64,000 bases of DNA from CAVUAF01 sp963739375. Its GTDB lineage: Bacteria; Acidobacteriota; Terriglobia; Terriglobales; Acidobacteriaceae. The translations under genes and the position numbers were made by a program. This document shows, in pieces, positions 37,375-46,678 of the stretch (its first letter is position 1; the number at the start of each line of letters is the position of its first letter). The DNA lies in assembly GCA_963739375.1 (NCBI GenBank), contig CAVUAF010000017.1, positions 186,001-250,000 of the forward strand, given 5' to 3'. The notes under the pieces were generated by a model that saw nothing but the letters and a program-made list of their open reading frames with translations, searched no databases and was not told the origin of the DNA.

Positions 37375-38442
37375 CTACTCCGCCTTCACCACGTCGCCGC
37401 GCACCGGCTCGGCCGACGCCAGCTTCTTCCCGTTCACGGTCAGCTTCTGGAACGGGGTGGGCAGGCCGTCGCCCTTGAACCAGTCGGGCGTGGTCTGCAG
37501 GTGGTAATGCAGGTGCGGGACCGGCGAGTTGCCGCTGTTGCCGACCAGCGCCAGGGCCTGCCCGGCTTTGACTTCGTCGCCGGCCTTCACCTTCACGCTG
37601 CCGCGCTTCAGGTGCGCAAACATGCTGAACTCGCCGTTGCCGTGGTCAATCACGACATTGTTCCCCTGCTTGGGCGAACCCTGGATCGGCTTGCCGATGG
37701 GGTTGTCGTCGTACTGGTCAACGGCGGCGACCACCTTTCCCGCCGCCGGCGCTACCACCGGCTGTCCGAAGCCGAAGTAGTCTTCGAGCTTCGTGATGTC
37801 GCTCGCCGCGGCGCGGCCGTCCGGGCGAATGAGCAGGATGTCGTAGGCGAAGCGCTCGTCGGGATAGGCAGCATGGTAGTTGTCGTAAACGGAGCGCCCG
37901 CCCTGGTACACGGTCCACTCGCCGGTGAGCGGAAAGCGCAACCGGGCCTTCGTCTGGTAGTCGAGGTATTTCGACTCGGCAGGATTCTGCACGGGCCTGA
38001 TGGTGAATCCGGCGATGTTGCCGGCCGGGTCAAGCGAGATGTCCAACTCCATTTTCGAGGGGAACTTGTCGTAGTCCGAGAGCCGCGTGTAGAGGATGAG
38101 GTTGGTGGAGACGACCGGCATGACGCGATCGCCCAGGACCTTCGATTCGTGCCCGATCTGCTCCGCCGCCGCTGCCATTCGGGTGGTCGCACTCTCAGGT
38201 GTCTTGAACACCCCCTGCATGGCCGACGTCATTTTGGGCCACAGGTCGGCGATTTTTCCGGCCACGATCGCCTCCGCGTATTGACGCGCCAGCGGCAGCG
38301 CCTGGTTCGGTGGCATGGGCGCGGACGCAACCGCAGCCGGTGGCGCGGCGGGCTTCTCCGGCGTGGCGGCCGGAGGGTTCGCCTGTGCGTTTGCCCAAAG
38401 CGAAGAAAGCAGCAGTAAGAAGACGGTGCAGAGGTTCTTCAT
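37375..38442 (-). CDS. Secreted M23-family (LytM-like) metallopeptidase
   Basis: About 355 residues, started at the ATG after AGGAGG. A signal peptide (1-20) precedes a Pro/Ala-rich linker, a middle alpha/beta domain (about 55-215, NTF2- or DUF3887-like), and a C-terminal M23 domain: HGNGEFSMFAHLKRGSVKV and HLHYHLQ supply typical zinc ligands, although the first His/Asp pair needs checking. Probably acts on peptidoglycan peptides in the periplasm. Confidence 0.78.
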   Translation of the reverse strand: MKNLCTVFLLLLSSLWANAQANPPAATPEKPAAPPAAVASAPMPPNQALPLARQYAEAIVAGKIADLWPKMTSAMQGVFKTPESATTRMAAAAEQIGHESKVLGDRVMPVVSTNLILYTRLSDYDKFPSKMELDISLDPAGNIAGFTIRPVQNPAESKYLDYQTKARLRFPLTGEWTVYQGGRSVYDNYHAAYPDERFAYDILLIRPDGRAAASDITKLEDYFGFGQPVVAPAAGKVVAAVDQYDDNPIGKPIQGSPKQGNNVVIDHGNGEFSMFAHLKRGSVKVKAGDEVKAGQALALVGNSGNSPVPHLHYHLQTTPDWFKGDGLPTPFQKLTVNGKKLASAEPVRGDVVKAE

Positions 38443-38512
38443 AACCTCCTCCGGGGACGTGCAGGGTGCGGAACGGAAGATTGTAGCGCGCAGCCAACAG
38501 CTCAGGGCCGGG

Positions 38513-39298
38513 TTATTTCCCCGTCCATACCGGCTTGCGTTTTTCGAGGAAGGACGCGATGCCCTCGCGGAAGTCGGCGGTGGTGCGGATGCGCGCATTA
38601 TCCTCCACCGCCTCGGCGATCTGCCGGTCGAGCGCCTCGCGGATGAAGCCGTTGATCAGCCGCTTGGTGGCGCGCACCGAGGAAGGCGAATTCTCCATGA
38701 TCTGCTGCGCCAGTTCGCGCGCGCGCACCAGCAGGCGCTCGGGCGCCACGACCTCGTTCACCAGGCCAAAGCGGTGCGCTTCCGCGGCGTCGAAGAGCCG
38801 CGCGGTAAGCAGCAGGTCGCGCGCGATCTTGTGCCCGACCTGCATCACCAGGAAGGACGACACGATAGCCGGCACGAAGCCGATGCGCACCTCGGTGTAG
38901 CCGAACCTGGCCTCCGGCACGGCGAGCGTGAAGTCGCACATGGTGGCGATGCCGGTGCCGCCGGCGATGGCGGCGCCGTTCACCGCGGCGATGGTGGGCA
39001 GCGGAAAGTCGTAGAGGCGGCGAAAGAGGCGCGCCATGGTGGCCGAGTCTTCGACGTTCTGTGCGTGGGTGCGGCCGAGCAGCGCCTTCAGGTCGTCGAG
39101 GTCGAGGCCGGCGCAGAACGCCGTGCCCGCGCCGGTGATGATGACCACCTGCGCCGGGGAGTGCTCGATCGCGTCGAGCGCCGCCATCAGTTCGGCCACC
39201 AGCGCGAAGCTGACGGCGTTGCGCTTTTCCGGACGATTCAGCGTGATGGTGGCGATGCCGGCGTCGTGCGCGAGCGTAATCGTGTTGAACTCCGACAT
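38513..39298 (-). CDS. Enoyl-CoA hydratase/isomerase (crotonase) family protein
   Basis: A 261-residue crotonase. Oxyanion-hole segments are GAGTAFCAGLDLDDL and VNGAAIAGGTGIATMCDFTL. The two catalytic-Glu positions of enoyl-CoA hydratase fall near GGTGIAT and PEARFGYTEVRIGFVP, where Glu is present only in the second block, as in methylglutaconyl-CoA hydratase-like proteins. It may serve leucine breakdown with the HMG-CoA lyase at 40919. Confidence 0.82.
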   Translation of the reverse strand: MSEFNTITLAHDAGIATITLNRPEKRNAVSFALVAELMAALDAIEHSPAQVVIITGAGTAFCAGLDLDDLKALLGRTHAQNVEDSATMARLFRRLYDFPLPTIAAVNGAAIAGGTGIATMCDFTLAVPEARFGYTEVRIGFVPAIVSSFLVMQVGHKIARDLLLTARLFDAAEAHRFGLVNEVVAPERLLVRARELAQQIMENSPSSVRATKRLINGFIREALDRQIAEAVEDNARIRTTADFREGIASFLEKRKPVWTGK

Positions 39299-39306
39299 AA
39301 GAATCA

Positions 39307-39389
39307 TTCACCACGAAGGCACGAAGTCACGAAGGAAACTGAAACAAAAACCGAAAAGCGTCTTTTCGTGTCTTCGTGCCTGCGTGGTT
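39307..39389. repeat. Inverted TTCGTG-type repeat upstream of crotonase gene
   Basis: The left arm (39307-39336) CACCACGAAGGCACGAAGTC and the right arm (39362-39389) TTTTCGTGTCTTCGTGCC are complementary across a 25-nt A-rich loop. It lies between two minus-strand genes and leaves no room for a normal ribosome site of the crotonase gene. Confidence 0.72.
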
Positions 39390-39394
39390 CCAGG

Positions 39395-40843
39395 TCATTG
39401 CGCTCGGCGCTGGCCGGAGCGGAAGGTGGTCCAGGGGCCGGCTTTCATGTCGCGCAGCAGCGGCGCCTCCCAGGCGAACTCGGGATGCTGCGCGAGGTGC
39501 GGCGCGGCCAGGAAATCGGCGCCGCAGGGATGCCCGGCGCGCGCGATGAAGCTCATGTTCTTGGCCATGGTGGCGTCCGCGGCTTTGCCCTGCACCGCGC
39601 CGCCGTTGAAGTAAGCCGGCCAGTCCCACTCGGGAATACTGTGCGCCGAAGCGTCGGCGTGGCCGCACAGGGCGCGTTCATTGGCCTGCTCTTTTTTCTC
39701 GAAGCTGTCGTAGTGGTCGCTGAGGAAACGCTGCGCCGCGGCCACGTCGATGCGTCCCTTGTTTTCCGCCATCAACTGCTCCCAGCGCACGCGGCGGGCG
39801 TTGGGCGACGACGCCAGGTCGCCGGGCTTGAAGTCGGGCGCTTCGTCGCGGATGAGTTCCGGGTCGCTGGGGAAATTGGAGCCGACGAAGTAGCCATCTT
39901 TCGTCTTCCAGACCCGGCTGTGTTTCAGTCCGTGCTCGAAGCGTGCCACCTCGCCGGTGTTGCGGTCGGCGAGCAGCCAGTCGTTGGCGTAGCCGCCGTT
40001 GTTGCCGTCGAGCATGATGCGCACGTAGTCGTCGATGGAGTTGGCGTACTGCAGCGCCTTGCGGGCGCGCGCGAACTCGGGCTTGCCCTGCGGGTCCCAG
40101 CCGACAAACTGCGTGATGGTGGTCTCGGTGACCATAATGCCGGCGGAGCTGATGCCGAAATCGTCGTCGCTGATGATGATGCCGGGGAAGCCGTCCATGA
40201 GGATGCGATGCCCGCTGCTGGGCACGATGTCGAACACCATGCGCCAGCGCTGCCCCGGCATGTAGCTGGTCCAGTTGTTGTGCGCGATCACCGGCTGATG
40301 GTCCCGGGTGTAGCTGCCGGTGGCGACGAAGGCGCTGCAGTTGCCCGGCGCCTGGGGCAGGAGCGCCGCCGTCTGGTGCTGCTGCTTCTTCAGCCACGGG
40401 TCATAGTAGAAGGGGAGCTCCTCCATGGCGTTGAGCGCGACCACGTCGTCGAGGTCAATGTCAGCGACGCCGTGCGCCTGGAGACCGGCGACGATGCCGC
40501 GCAATTCCTGCTGATACTCGGGGTCAACGCGGGGCCAGAGCATGTCATGCGCGGCGGTGCGGAAGAACTGCCAGTCGCGGCCGGTGTCGTGCGTGTCGGT
40601 GAGCTGGACCACGCGCAACGCGTCCACGATCTCAGGCGCGAGCAGGTAGCCGTGCTGGAACCCGACCGTGGCCGGGTCGCCTTCCAGGTGCACGTAGGTC
40701 CACAGGCCCTGCTCGAAGCGCCAGGACTTGTTGAGGCGCGGGTCGGGCGCGGCCGCGCGGGCCGCCGGCGAAGGCGCGGTCAGGACGGCGGCGGCGGCAG
40801 CGAGCAGCAGGACGGCGAGAGCGGCAAGCGAGCGGGTTTTCAT
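39395..40843 (-). CDS. Secreted phospholipase B-like / C45-like putative Ntn hydrolase
   Basis: A 482-residue protein with a signal peptide (about 1-35). A conserved core reads GNCSAFVATGSYTRDHQPVI, then AHNNWTSYMPGQ and GIIISDDDFGISSAGIMVTE, resembling the phospholipase B-like (LAMA) and acyltransferase C45 families, which use an N-terminal Cys revealed by self-cleavage. The Cys of GNCSAF is the likely nucleophile, making it a periplasmic acyl or amide hydrolase. Exact substrate unknown. Confidence 0.65.
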   Translation of the reverse strand: MKTRSLAALAVLLLAAAAAVLTAPSPAARAAAPDPRLNKSWRFEQGLWTYVHLEGDPATVGFQHGYLLAPEIVDALRVVQLTDTHDTGRDWQFFRTAAHDMLWPRVDPEYQQELRGIVAGLQAHGVADIDLDDVVALNAMEELPFYYDPWLKKQQHQTAALLPQAPGNCSAFVATGSYTRDHQPVIAHNNWTSYMPGQRWRMVFDIVPSSGHRILMDGFPGIIISDDDFGISSAGIMVTETTITQFVGWDPQGKPEFARARKALQYANSIDDYVRIMLDGNNGGYANDWLLADRNTGEVARFEHGLKHSRVWKTKDGYFVGSNFPSDPELIRDEAPDFKPGDLASSPNARRVRWEQLMAENKGRIDVAAAQRFLSDHYDSFEKKEQANERALCGHADASAHSIPEWDWPAYFNGGAVQGKAADATMAKNMSFIARAGHPCGADFLAAPHLAQHPEFAWEAPLLRDMKAGPWTTFRSGQRRAQ

Positions 40844-40891
40844 AGGCGCCCGCAAATCGTATACGCGCGGCTGCCCGGTTGAAAAGCTGGA

Positions 40892-40913
40892 TTCTTCGTG
40901 CCTTCGTGGTGAG
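40892..40913. repeat. TTCGTG-type dispersed repeat, single arm
   Basis: TTCTTCGTGCCTTCGTGGTG lies in the spacer before the HMG-CoA lyase stop. It is an isolated right arm of the family. Confidence 0.65.
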
Positions 40914-40918
40914 CAGGG

Positions 40919-41803
40919 TCACTGCGCGCGCGTGGGCGTGCCGCCAAACTGGGCGGCGATTGCCGCCGAGCGGCGGGTGAGGGAAGTGAGCGAAGCCAGC
41001 GCCGGCAGCGACACCTGGCGCAGGTTTAGCGCCTGGAGCACGCCTTCGGTGGGAATATTGCCGACCAGGTCGTCCTGGGCGAAGGGGCAGCCGCCCAGTC
41101 CGCCGATGGCCGAGTCGAAGCGGCGGCAGCCGGCGTCGTAGGCGGCGAGGATTTTCGCGACCGCGTCGCCGGGGCGGCTGTGCAGGTGCACGCCGATGTC
41201 GAGGTGGTCGTACTGCGCGACCACCGGCCCCACCAGCGCGGCAATTTGCTCCGGCGTGGCCAGGCCGACGGTATCGGCGAGCGACAGGGAGCGGACCGAC
41301 AGTTTTTCCAGCAGATCGACCGCCGCCGCGACCTCCCCGGCATCCCACGCGTCGCCATACGGATTCCCGAAGGCCATGCTGATGTAGGCGACCACGTCGA
41401 GTCCGTTGTCGTCGGCTAGGCCCTTGATTTTCTCCAGCGTGTCCAGCGCCTGCTCGGGCGATTGCTTCTGATTGCGCTCCAGAAAGGTGGGCGAGAGCGA
41501 GTACGGAAACCCGACGGTGCGGACCGGCGCGGCGGCGAGGGCGCGCTTCATGCCGGCTTCGTTCACGACGATGGCGACCAGCTCGACATCTTCCGGCACG
41601 TCGCCCAGTAGCTTGAGCACCTCTTCCGCGTCGGCCATCTGCGGCACGGCCTGCGGCGAGACAAAGCTGACCGCGTCAATGTGCCGGAAGCCGGCGGCGA
41701 TCAGCGCGCGCAGGTACTCGGCCTTGACGGCGGCCGGGATGTGCCCGCGCAGCCCTTGCCAGGCATCGCGGGGACATTCGACGAGTTTGACGGTGTCGTT
41801 CAC
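40919..41803 (-). CDS. mvaB: Hydroxymethylglutaryl-CoA lyase
   Basis: A 294-residue TIM-barrel lyase splitting HMG-CoA to acetoacetate and acetyl-CoA in leucine breakdown. N-terminal VKLVECPRDAWQG supplies the metal-binding Asp, HLHSRPGDA the His ligands, and GGLGGCPFAQDDLVGNIPTE the catalytic Cys in the form seen in the Bacteroidetes-type enzymes. GTG start. The 14-bp inverted-repeat element at 41814 separates it from the carboxylase gene upstream. Confidence 0.88.
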   Translation of the reverse strand: MNDTVKLVECPRDAWQGLRGHIPAAVKAEYLRALIAAGFRHIDAVSFVSPQAVPQMADAEEVLKLLGDVPEDVELVAIVVNEAGMKRALAAAPVRTVGFPYSLSPTFLERNQKQSPEQALDTLEKIKGLADDNGLDVVAYISMAFGNPYGDAWDAGEVAAAVDLLEKLSVRSLSLADTVGLATPEQIAALVGPVVAQYDHLDIGVHLHSRPGDAVAKILAAYDAGCRRFDSAIGGLGGCPFAQDDLVGNIPTEGVLQALNLRQVSLPALASLTSLTRRSAAIAAQFGGTPTRAQ

Positions 41804-41813
41804 CCGATCCTGG

Positions 41814-42085
41814 TTTCAACCGTCCTGACGGACTCTGGATCGATTTGGTCTGCTCACCCACCGCTAAAGCGGTGGGCTGCCATCAAGCGTCCCTGCGGGA
41901 CGCGGGCTGCCTGCAGCCGTCCCGCTCGCACACCCGGTCCCCTTTTTACACCGAGGTGCCGTCCCGCTCGCACACCGAGTCCCGTTTGTACACCTAGGCG
42001 AGCCCGCAGGGCGATTGACGGCAGCCCAGCGATTTATCGCTGGGTAAAGGTGCCAAGCGTGCCCAGTCCGGCAGGACGGTTGAAA
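41814..42085. mobile_element. 272-bp element with 14-bp perfect terminal inverted repeats, MITE-like
   Basis: TTTCAACCGTCCTG (41814-41827) has its exact complement at 42072-42085. Inside are hairpins CCACCGC-TAAA-GCGGTGG, GCGTCCC-TGC-GGGACGC and CCCAGCGA-TTTA-TCGCTGGG, plus two direct copies (41916 and 41958, 42 bp apart) of a GCCGTCCCGCTCGCACAC unit. It encodes no protein. It lies between two genes of one catabolic set. Non-autonomous element or elaborate terminator are both possible. Confidence 0.6.
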
Positions 42086-42119
42086 GCTCACCCGAAGACG
42101 TCATGGGGATCGAAATCCA

Positions 42120-43814
42120 TCACGTCTGCAGCACCCCCGTCCGGAACTCGGGCACGTCGGGGTTGAGGGCGGCGGCCTCGAGGGCCTGCACGATGGCGTT
42201 GCGGGTTTCCATGGGATCGATGATCTTGTCGAGCCACAACCGGGCGGCGCCGTAGCGCGGGTCCATCTGCCCGGCGTAGGCCTGCATCACGGAGTCGTAG
42301 AGAGCGCGCTTCTCGGGTTCGCTGAGTTTGGTTCCGCCGCGCTCCAACTGCTTGACCTTGATCTCGAGCAGCGTTCCGGCGGCGCTCTCGCCGCTCATCA
42401 CCGAGTAGCGCGCGCTGGGCCAGGCAAAGACGAAGCGCGGATCGTAGGCCTTGCCGCACATGGCGTAGTGGCCGGCGCCGAACGAGCCGCCCACGATGAC
42501 CGTGATCTTCGGCACCACGGAGTTGGCCACGGCATTCACCATCTTGGTGCCGGCGCGGATGATGCCGCTCCACTCCGCGTCGCGCCCCACCATGAAGCCG
42601 TTGACGTCGTGCAGGAAGACCAGCGGCACCAGGTTCTGATTGCAATCCATGATGAAGCGCGCGGCCTTTTCGGCGCTCTCGGTGTAGACCACGCCGCCAA
42701 ACTCCATCCGCTTGTGCCCTTCATGGTCAATCTGCCGCTGGTGCTGCTTCTGGTTGGCGACAATCCCCACCGCCCAGCCGCCGATGCGCGCGTAGCCGCA
42801 GAGCAGCGTCTTGCCGTACTCGGCCTTGTATTCATCGAAGCGGCTGCGGTCGACGAGGCGCGCCAGGATTTCGCGCATGTCGTACGGCTTGGCGGCGTCG
42901 GCTTCGAAGATGCCGTACAGCTCTTCCGGCGAAAACAGCGGCGGCTCCGCCTTGCGGTGGTCGAAGGGGGCCGCGCCGCGGTGCCCCATCTTGTCGGCGA
43001 GCGAGCGAATGCGGGCCAGGCAGGCTTCGTCGCTGGGCTCGCGGAAGTCGATGGTGCCGGCGATTTGCGCGTGCATGGCGGCGCCGCCGAGCTCTTCCGC
43101 GCTCACCTTCTGCCCGATGGCCGCCTGCACCAGCGCCGGCCCGGCGAGAAAGAGGCCGGAGCCGTCGGTCATCAGGATGTGGTCGCACATCACGGGCAGG
43201 TAGGCGCCGCCGGCGACGCACATCCCCATGATGGCGGTGATCTGCGGAATCCCCATCGCCGACATGACCGCATTGTTGCGGAAGACGCGGCCGAAATCGT
43301 CCTGGTCGGGGAAGACGTCTTCCTGCAGCGGCAGAAAAACGCCGGCGGAATCCACCAGGTAGATGGTGGGGATGCGGTTCTCGATGGCGATGTTCTGGGC
43401 GCGGATGACCTTTTTCGCGGTCATCGGGAAAAAGGCGCCGGCCTTCACCGTGGCGTCGTTCACGATGAGCATGAACAGGCGGCCCTGGACCCGGCCCAGC
43501 CCGGTGACGACGCCGGCGGCGGGCGCGCCGCCCCAGTCTTCGTACATCTCGTGCGCGGCGTAGAGGCCGAGCTCGAAAAGCTCGGCGCCGGGATCGAGCA
43601 ACAGCGCGATGCGCTCCCGCGCGGTCAGGCGGCCCTTGTTGTGCTGCGCCTCGATGGCCGTGGGGCCGCCGCCCTGGCGGATCTGCTCCTCCTCGTTGCG
43701 CACCCGCGAGACCAGGTCGGCCATGGCGCGCATGTTTTTTTCGAAACGCGCGGAGGTGGCGTCTACGTGGCTGGCGAGCTGGTTGCCGGCTGGCGTCGGA
43801 GTGCGGTCGGGCAT
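42120..43814 (-). CDS. Acyl-CoA carboxylase, carboxyltransferase (beta) subunit
   Basis: A 564-residue carboxyltransferase like MccB/LiuB or PccB: N-terminal NKGRLTARERIALLLDPGAE, then LVDSAGVFLPLQEDVFPD and QITAIMGMCVAGGAYLPVMC; the C-terminal half has VFLHDVNGFMVGRDAEWSGI, GSFGAGHYAMCGKAYDP and MSGESAAGTL. Motif spacing favours methylcrotonyl- or geranyl-CoA carboxylase over propionyl-CoA carboxylase. I start at MPDRTPTP; no good ribosome site is seen. The biotin carboxylase subunit is not in the window. Confidence 0.9.
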   Translation of the reverse strand: MPDRTPTPAGNQLASHVDATSARFEKNMRAMADLVSRVRNEEEQIRQGGGPTAIEAQHNKGRLTARERIALLLDPGAELFELGLYAAHEMYEDWGGAPAAGVVTGLGRVQGRLFMLIVNDATVKAGAFFPMTAKKVIRAQNIAIENRIPTIYLVDSAGVFLPLQEDVFPDQDDFGRVFRNNAVMSAMGIPQITAIMGMCVAGGAYLPVMCDHILMTDGSGLFLAGPALVQAAIGQKVSAEELGGAAMHAQIAGTIDFREPSDEACLARIRSLADKMGHRGAAPFDHRKAEPPLFSPEELYGIFEADAAKPYDMREILARLVDRSRFDEYKAEYGKTLLCGYARIGGWAVGIVANQKQHQRQIDHEGHKRMEFGGVVYTESAEKAARFIMDCNQNLVPLVFLHDVNGFMVGRDAEWSGIIRAGTKMVNAVANSVVPKITVIVGGSFGAGHYAMCGKAYDPRFVFAWPSARYSVMSGESAAGTLLEIKVKQLERGGTKLSEPEKRALYDSVMQAYAGQMDPRYGAARLWLDKIIDPMETRNAIVQALEAAALNPDVPEFRTGVLQT

Positions 43815-43888
43815 GGGAGGTTCGCGGCTTTGGGAAACGGCTACGGTACAACAGCGATGCGGAGCCTGCAAACCGGCGAGGAGCGCCC

Positions 43889-45163
43889 TCAGTGCGTGAG
43901 GAGAGGGGCTGCGGCCGCCGGACGCTGCAGGTCGGCCACAATCGCCGCCAGCGCTTTGCGGAAATCCCCGGCGGTGTCCATGGAGAGGGTGCGGGGCCGC
44001 AACGGCCGGAGGATCTTGTGGATCTGGTCCCACTCGTCGCCGAGGCGCAGCTGGCCGTGCAGGTAGAAGACGCGGCAGTTGCACTCGTCGGCGGTCAGCG
44101 CGACCGGCTCGATGCGGTTGCCCGGTGGAAAAAGCATGTCGCTGCCGGCGACCAGGAAGACGCGCTCGGCCCCGGGATGGCGGCCCGGCCCCAGGCAGAG
44201 CGACTCTTTGTCGGCCAGCAGGTGGTGCACCACGTCGCGGAAATAAGCCGCCGTCTTCTTTTGTCCCTCCAGCGTGCTCACGTCCACGACGTTGGGACTC
44301 ATCGTGGAAACGGATTGCAGCACGCGGTCCCAGAAGATGTTGTCCGCCTCGACGCGGTCGAAGAGCAGGCGCAGCCCGAGCACGTCGACGCCGGTGAGGC
44401 GGACGCATCCGTGTTGCAACTGGAGCTGCGAGAGCACGTGCGCCACCTGCACCAGGGTGCTGACGTTGTGGCGGAGAATCGGCGCCCGCCCCGTGTACTG
44501 TGCCGACGGACTGAAGTTGATGAGCACTTCCACCAGCAGGGGCTGCGGGTTGGCGATGGGCAGCTTGAGCTGCGGCACCTCGTCGTCGCGCTCCAGGTAA
44601 CTGCGGAGATCGACGAACTGGACAGGCGGCAGTTCGGCCTCCGCCTCCGGCAGCGGATCGTGCTTGAGCGGCGGCACCGCGAGGCCGCGATGCGCGACGT
44701 TGTGCTGGCGCAGCACGTCGTCATACAGCACCGCGGCCACCCGGTAGCGTCCGGGGCGCAGGTACACGGCGGTGGTGAACTGCAGGTTGGAGCTGCGGTC
44801 GATGGCTTGGCGCAGCGAGTAATGGGTACGGTCGGCGCCCGGGAACCAGTTCCCGTTCTCATCGGCGAGCCGAACCACCAGGTGCAGATCGCGCTGCGGG
44901 CTGAGGTCCTGCAGCTTGTCGGCGGGGATGGTGACGCGCACCACGACCATCTGGCGCTGCTCGAAGTTCAGCCGCGGGCGCAGCAGCCGCAACTTCCAGG
45001 GGAAATCCTGGTGGTCGGGCCCGCGCAGCCACTGGTCGAGCGTGACCGGCGTTTCCTCAGCGGGCGGCGCCTGCGCCGCCACCGGCAGGAGCGTCGCCCA
45101 CGCCAGCAAGAGCAGCCCAAGGCAGGACGCGGGCGCACGCGGGCTGGAGGGAAAGAGGGACAT
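43889..45163 (-). CDS. Secreted hypothetical protein
   Basis: A 424-residue protein with a signal peptide (about 1-30). The rest is of mixed alpha/beta character, with the segments RVTIPADKLQDLSPQRDLHL and RVFLVAGSDMLFPPGN. I do not recognise a family; it loosely resembles secreted acidobacterial proteins of the VWFA-related type, but no MIDAS motif is seen. Downstream, 74 nt away, is the carboxylase gene. Confidence 0.6.
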   Translation of the reverse strand: MSLFPSSPRAPASCLGLLLLAWATLLPVAAQAPPAEETPVTLDQWLRGPDHQDFPWKLRLLRPRLNFEQRQMVVVRVTIPADKLQDLSPQRDLHLVVRLADENGNWFPGADRTHYSLRQAIDRSSNLQFTTAVYLRPGRYRVAAVLYDDVLRQHNVAHRGLAVPPLKHDPLPEAEAELPPVQFVDLRSYLERDDEVPQLKLPIANPQPLLVEVLINFSPSAQYTGRAPILRHNVSTLVQVAHVLSQLQLQHGCVRLTGVDVLGLRLLFDRVEADNIFWDRVLQSVSTMSPNVVDVSTLEGQKKTAAYFRDVVHHLLADKESLCLGPGRHPGAERVFLVAGSDMLFPPGNRIEPVALTADECNCRVFYLHGQLRLGDEWDQIHKILRPLRPRTLSMDTAGDFRKALAAIVADLQRPAAAAPLLTH

Positions 45164-45237
45164 CTGCTTCTGGTGGCGCCCATTATGACCGCAGGCACAG
45201 ACGCAACGCCAGCCGCGGCGTTAGTATTGGTGCCGCC

Positions 45238-46613
45238 ATGCCCCGCACCATCATCGAGCCCTTCCGCATCAAGAGCGTCGAGCCCATCCGCTGGACCACG
45301 CGCGCCGAGCGCGAAAAGCTGCTGCGCGCCGCCCATTACAACCTCTTCCAGCTGCCGGCGGAGGACGTCCTGATTGATCTGCTCACCGACTCCGGCACCG
45401 GCGCCATGAGCACCGAGCAGTGGGCGGCGATGATGCGCGGCGACGAGAGTTACGCCGGCAGCCAAGAGCTTCGAGCGCTTTCGCCAGTCGGTGCAGGACA
45501 TCTTCGGCTTCAAGCACGTCATTCCCACCCACCAGGGGCGCGCGGCCGAGCGCATCCTGTTCGGCGTGATGTGCAAGCGCGGCGACGTGGTGCCGAACAA
45601 CACCCACTTCGACACCACGCGCGCCAACGTCGAGTATCGTCGGCGCCGAGCGCCCTCGACCTGCCCATCGCCGAAGGCCGCGAGCCGGCCACCGAGCATC
45701 CCTTCAAGGGCAACATGGACGTGGCGGCGCTGGAAGCGGCTGATCGCGCGCGCCGGGCGCGAGCGCATCCCGCTGGTCATGCTCACCGTCACCAACAACT
45801 CGCGGCGGCGGCCAGCCGGTCTCGATGGCGAACGTGCGCGCGGTCAGCGAGGTCTGCCGGCGGCACCGCATCCCGCTCTACTTCGACGCCTGCCGCTTCG
45901 CCGAGAACGCCTACTTCATCAAGCTGCGCGAGCCCGGCTATGCACGAAAGACGCCGAAGCAGATCGCGCAGGAGATGTTCGCGCTCGGCGACGGCTGCAC
46001 CATGTCGGCCAAGAAGGACGGCCTGGCCAACATCGGCGGCTTCCTCTGCACCAACGACGACGTCCTGGCGCAGCAGGAGAAAGACCTGCTGATCCTGACC
46101 GAGGGCTTTCCCACCTACGGCGGCCTGGCCGGGCGCGACCTGGAAGCCATCGCCGTCGGCTTGCAGGAGGCGCTGGACGAGGACTACCTGCGCTACCGCA
46201 TCGCCTCCATCGACTATCTCGGGCGGCACCTGGTGGAGGCGGGCGTGCCCATCGTGCGGCCGCCGGGCGGGCACGCCATCTACCTGGATGCGCGCGCGTT
46301 TTTGCCTCACGTTCCGCCGGCGCAGTTTCCGGGCGTGGCGCTGGCGGCCGAGCTGTACCTCGAGGGCGGCATCCGCTCGGTGGAAATCGGCACCCTCATG
46401 TTCGGCGACGCCGCCAGGATGGACCTGGTGCGGCTGGCGATTCCGCGGCGCGTCTACACGCAAAGCCACGTGGACTACGTCATTGAAATCATCCTCGACG
46501 TGTGGCGGCGGCGGGAGGCCATCCGCGGCCTGCGCCTGACCTACGAGGCCGAGTTCCTGCGCCACTTCACCGCCCACCTGGAGCCGGTGGCAGCGCACGT
46601 CGCGGCCGATTGA
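45238..46613 (+). CDS. tnaA: Tryptophanase (tryptophan indole-lyase), interrupted by five single-base insertions
   Basis: A PLP beta-eliminating lyase making indole, pyruvate and ammonia from tryptophan; corrected length about 456 residues. PLP lysine lies in TMSAKKDGLANIGG. Tryptophanase rather than tyrosine phenol-lyase is indicated by Asp in HFDTTRA, Ile in VEIGTLMFG (phenol-lyase has Arg), and His in LRHFTAHLEPV (phenol-lyase has Phe). The frame breaks near 45465, 45637, 45647-45654, 45735 and 45802, all between 45463 and 45803. Most are doublets of synonymous third bases, as in pilR. An isolated plus-strand gene in a minus-strand catabolic region. Confidence 0.88.
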
Positions 46614-46616
46614 CCG

Positions 46617-46678
46617 CGGTTCACAAATCGCAAATCACAAATCAGAAATCACAAATTCTTCGCGCCTTCGTGGTAAAT
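46617..46678. repeat. ACAAATC tandem repeat joined to a TTCGTG-type arm
   Basis: About four copies of an 8-9 nt ACAAATC-type unit (46621-46656) run into TTCTTCGCGCCTTCGTGGT (46657). The arm and part of the ACAAATC array are inside the 3' end of the truncated crotonase gene read on the minus strand. Confidence 0.75.

Noticed and set aside
41916..41994. Short CRISPR-like direct repeats
   Set aside because: Only two copies of a 42-bp unit, no spacers of constant size, and no cas gene.
45238..46613. Tyrosine phenol-lyase instead of tryptophanase
   Set aside because: Three substrate-specificity positions have the tryptophanase residues.
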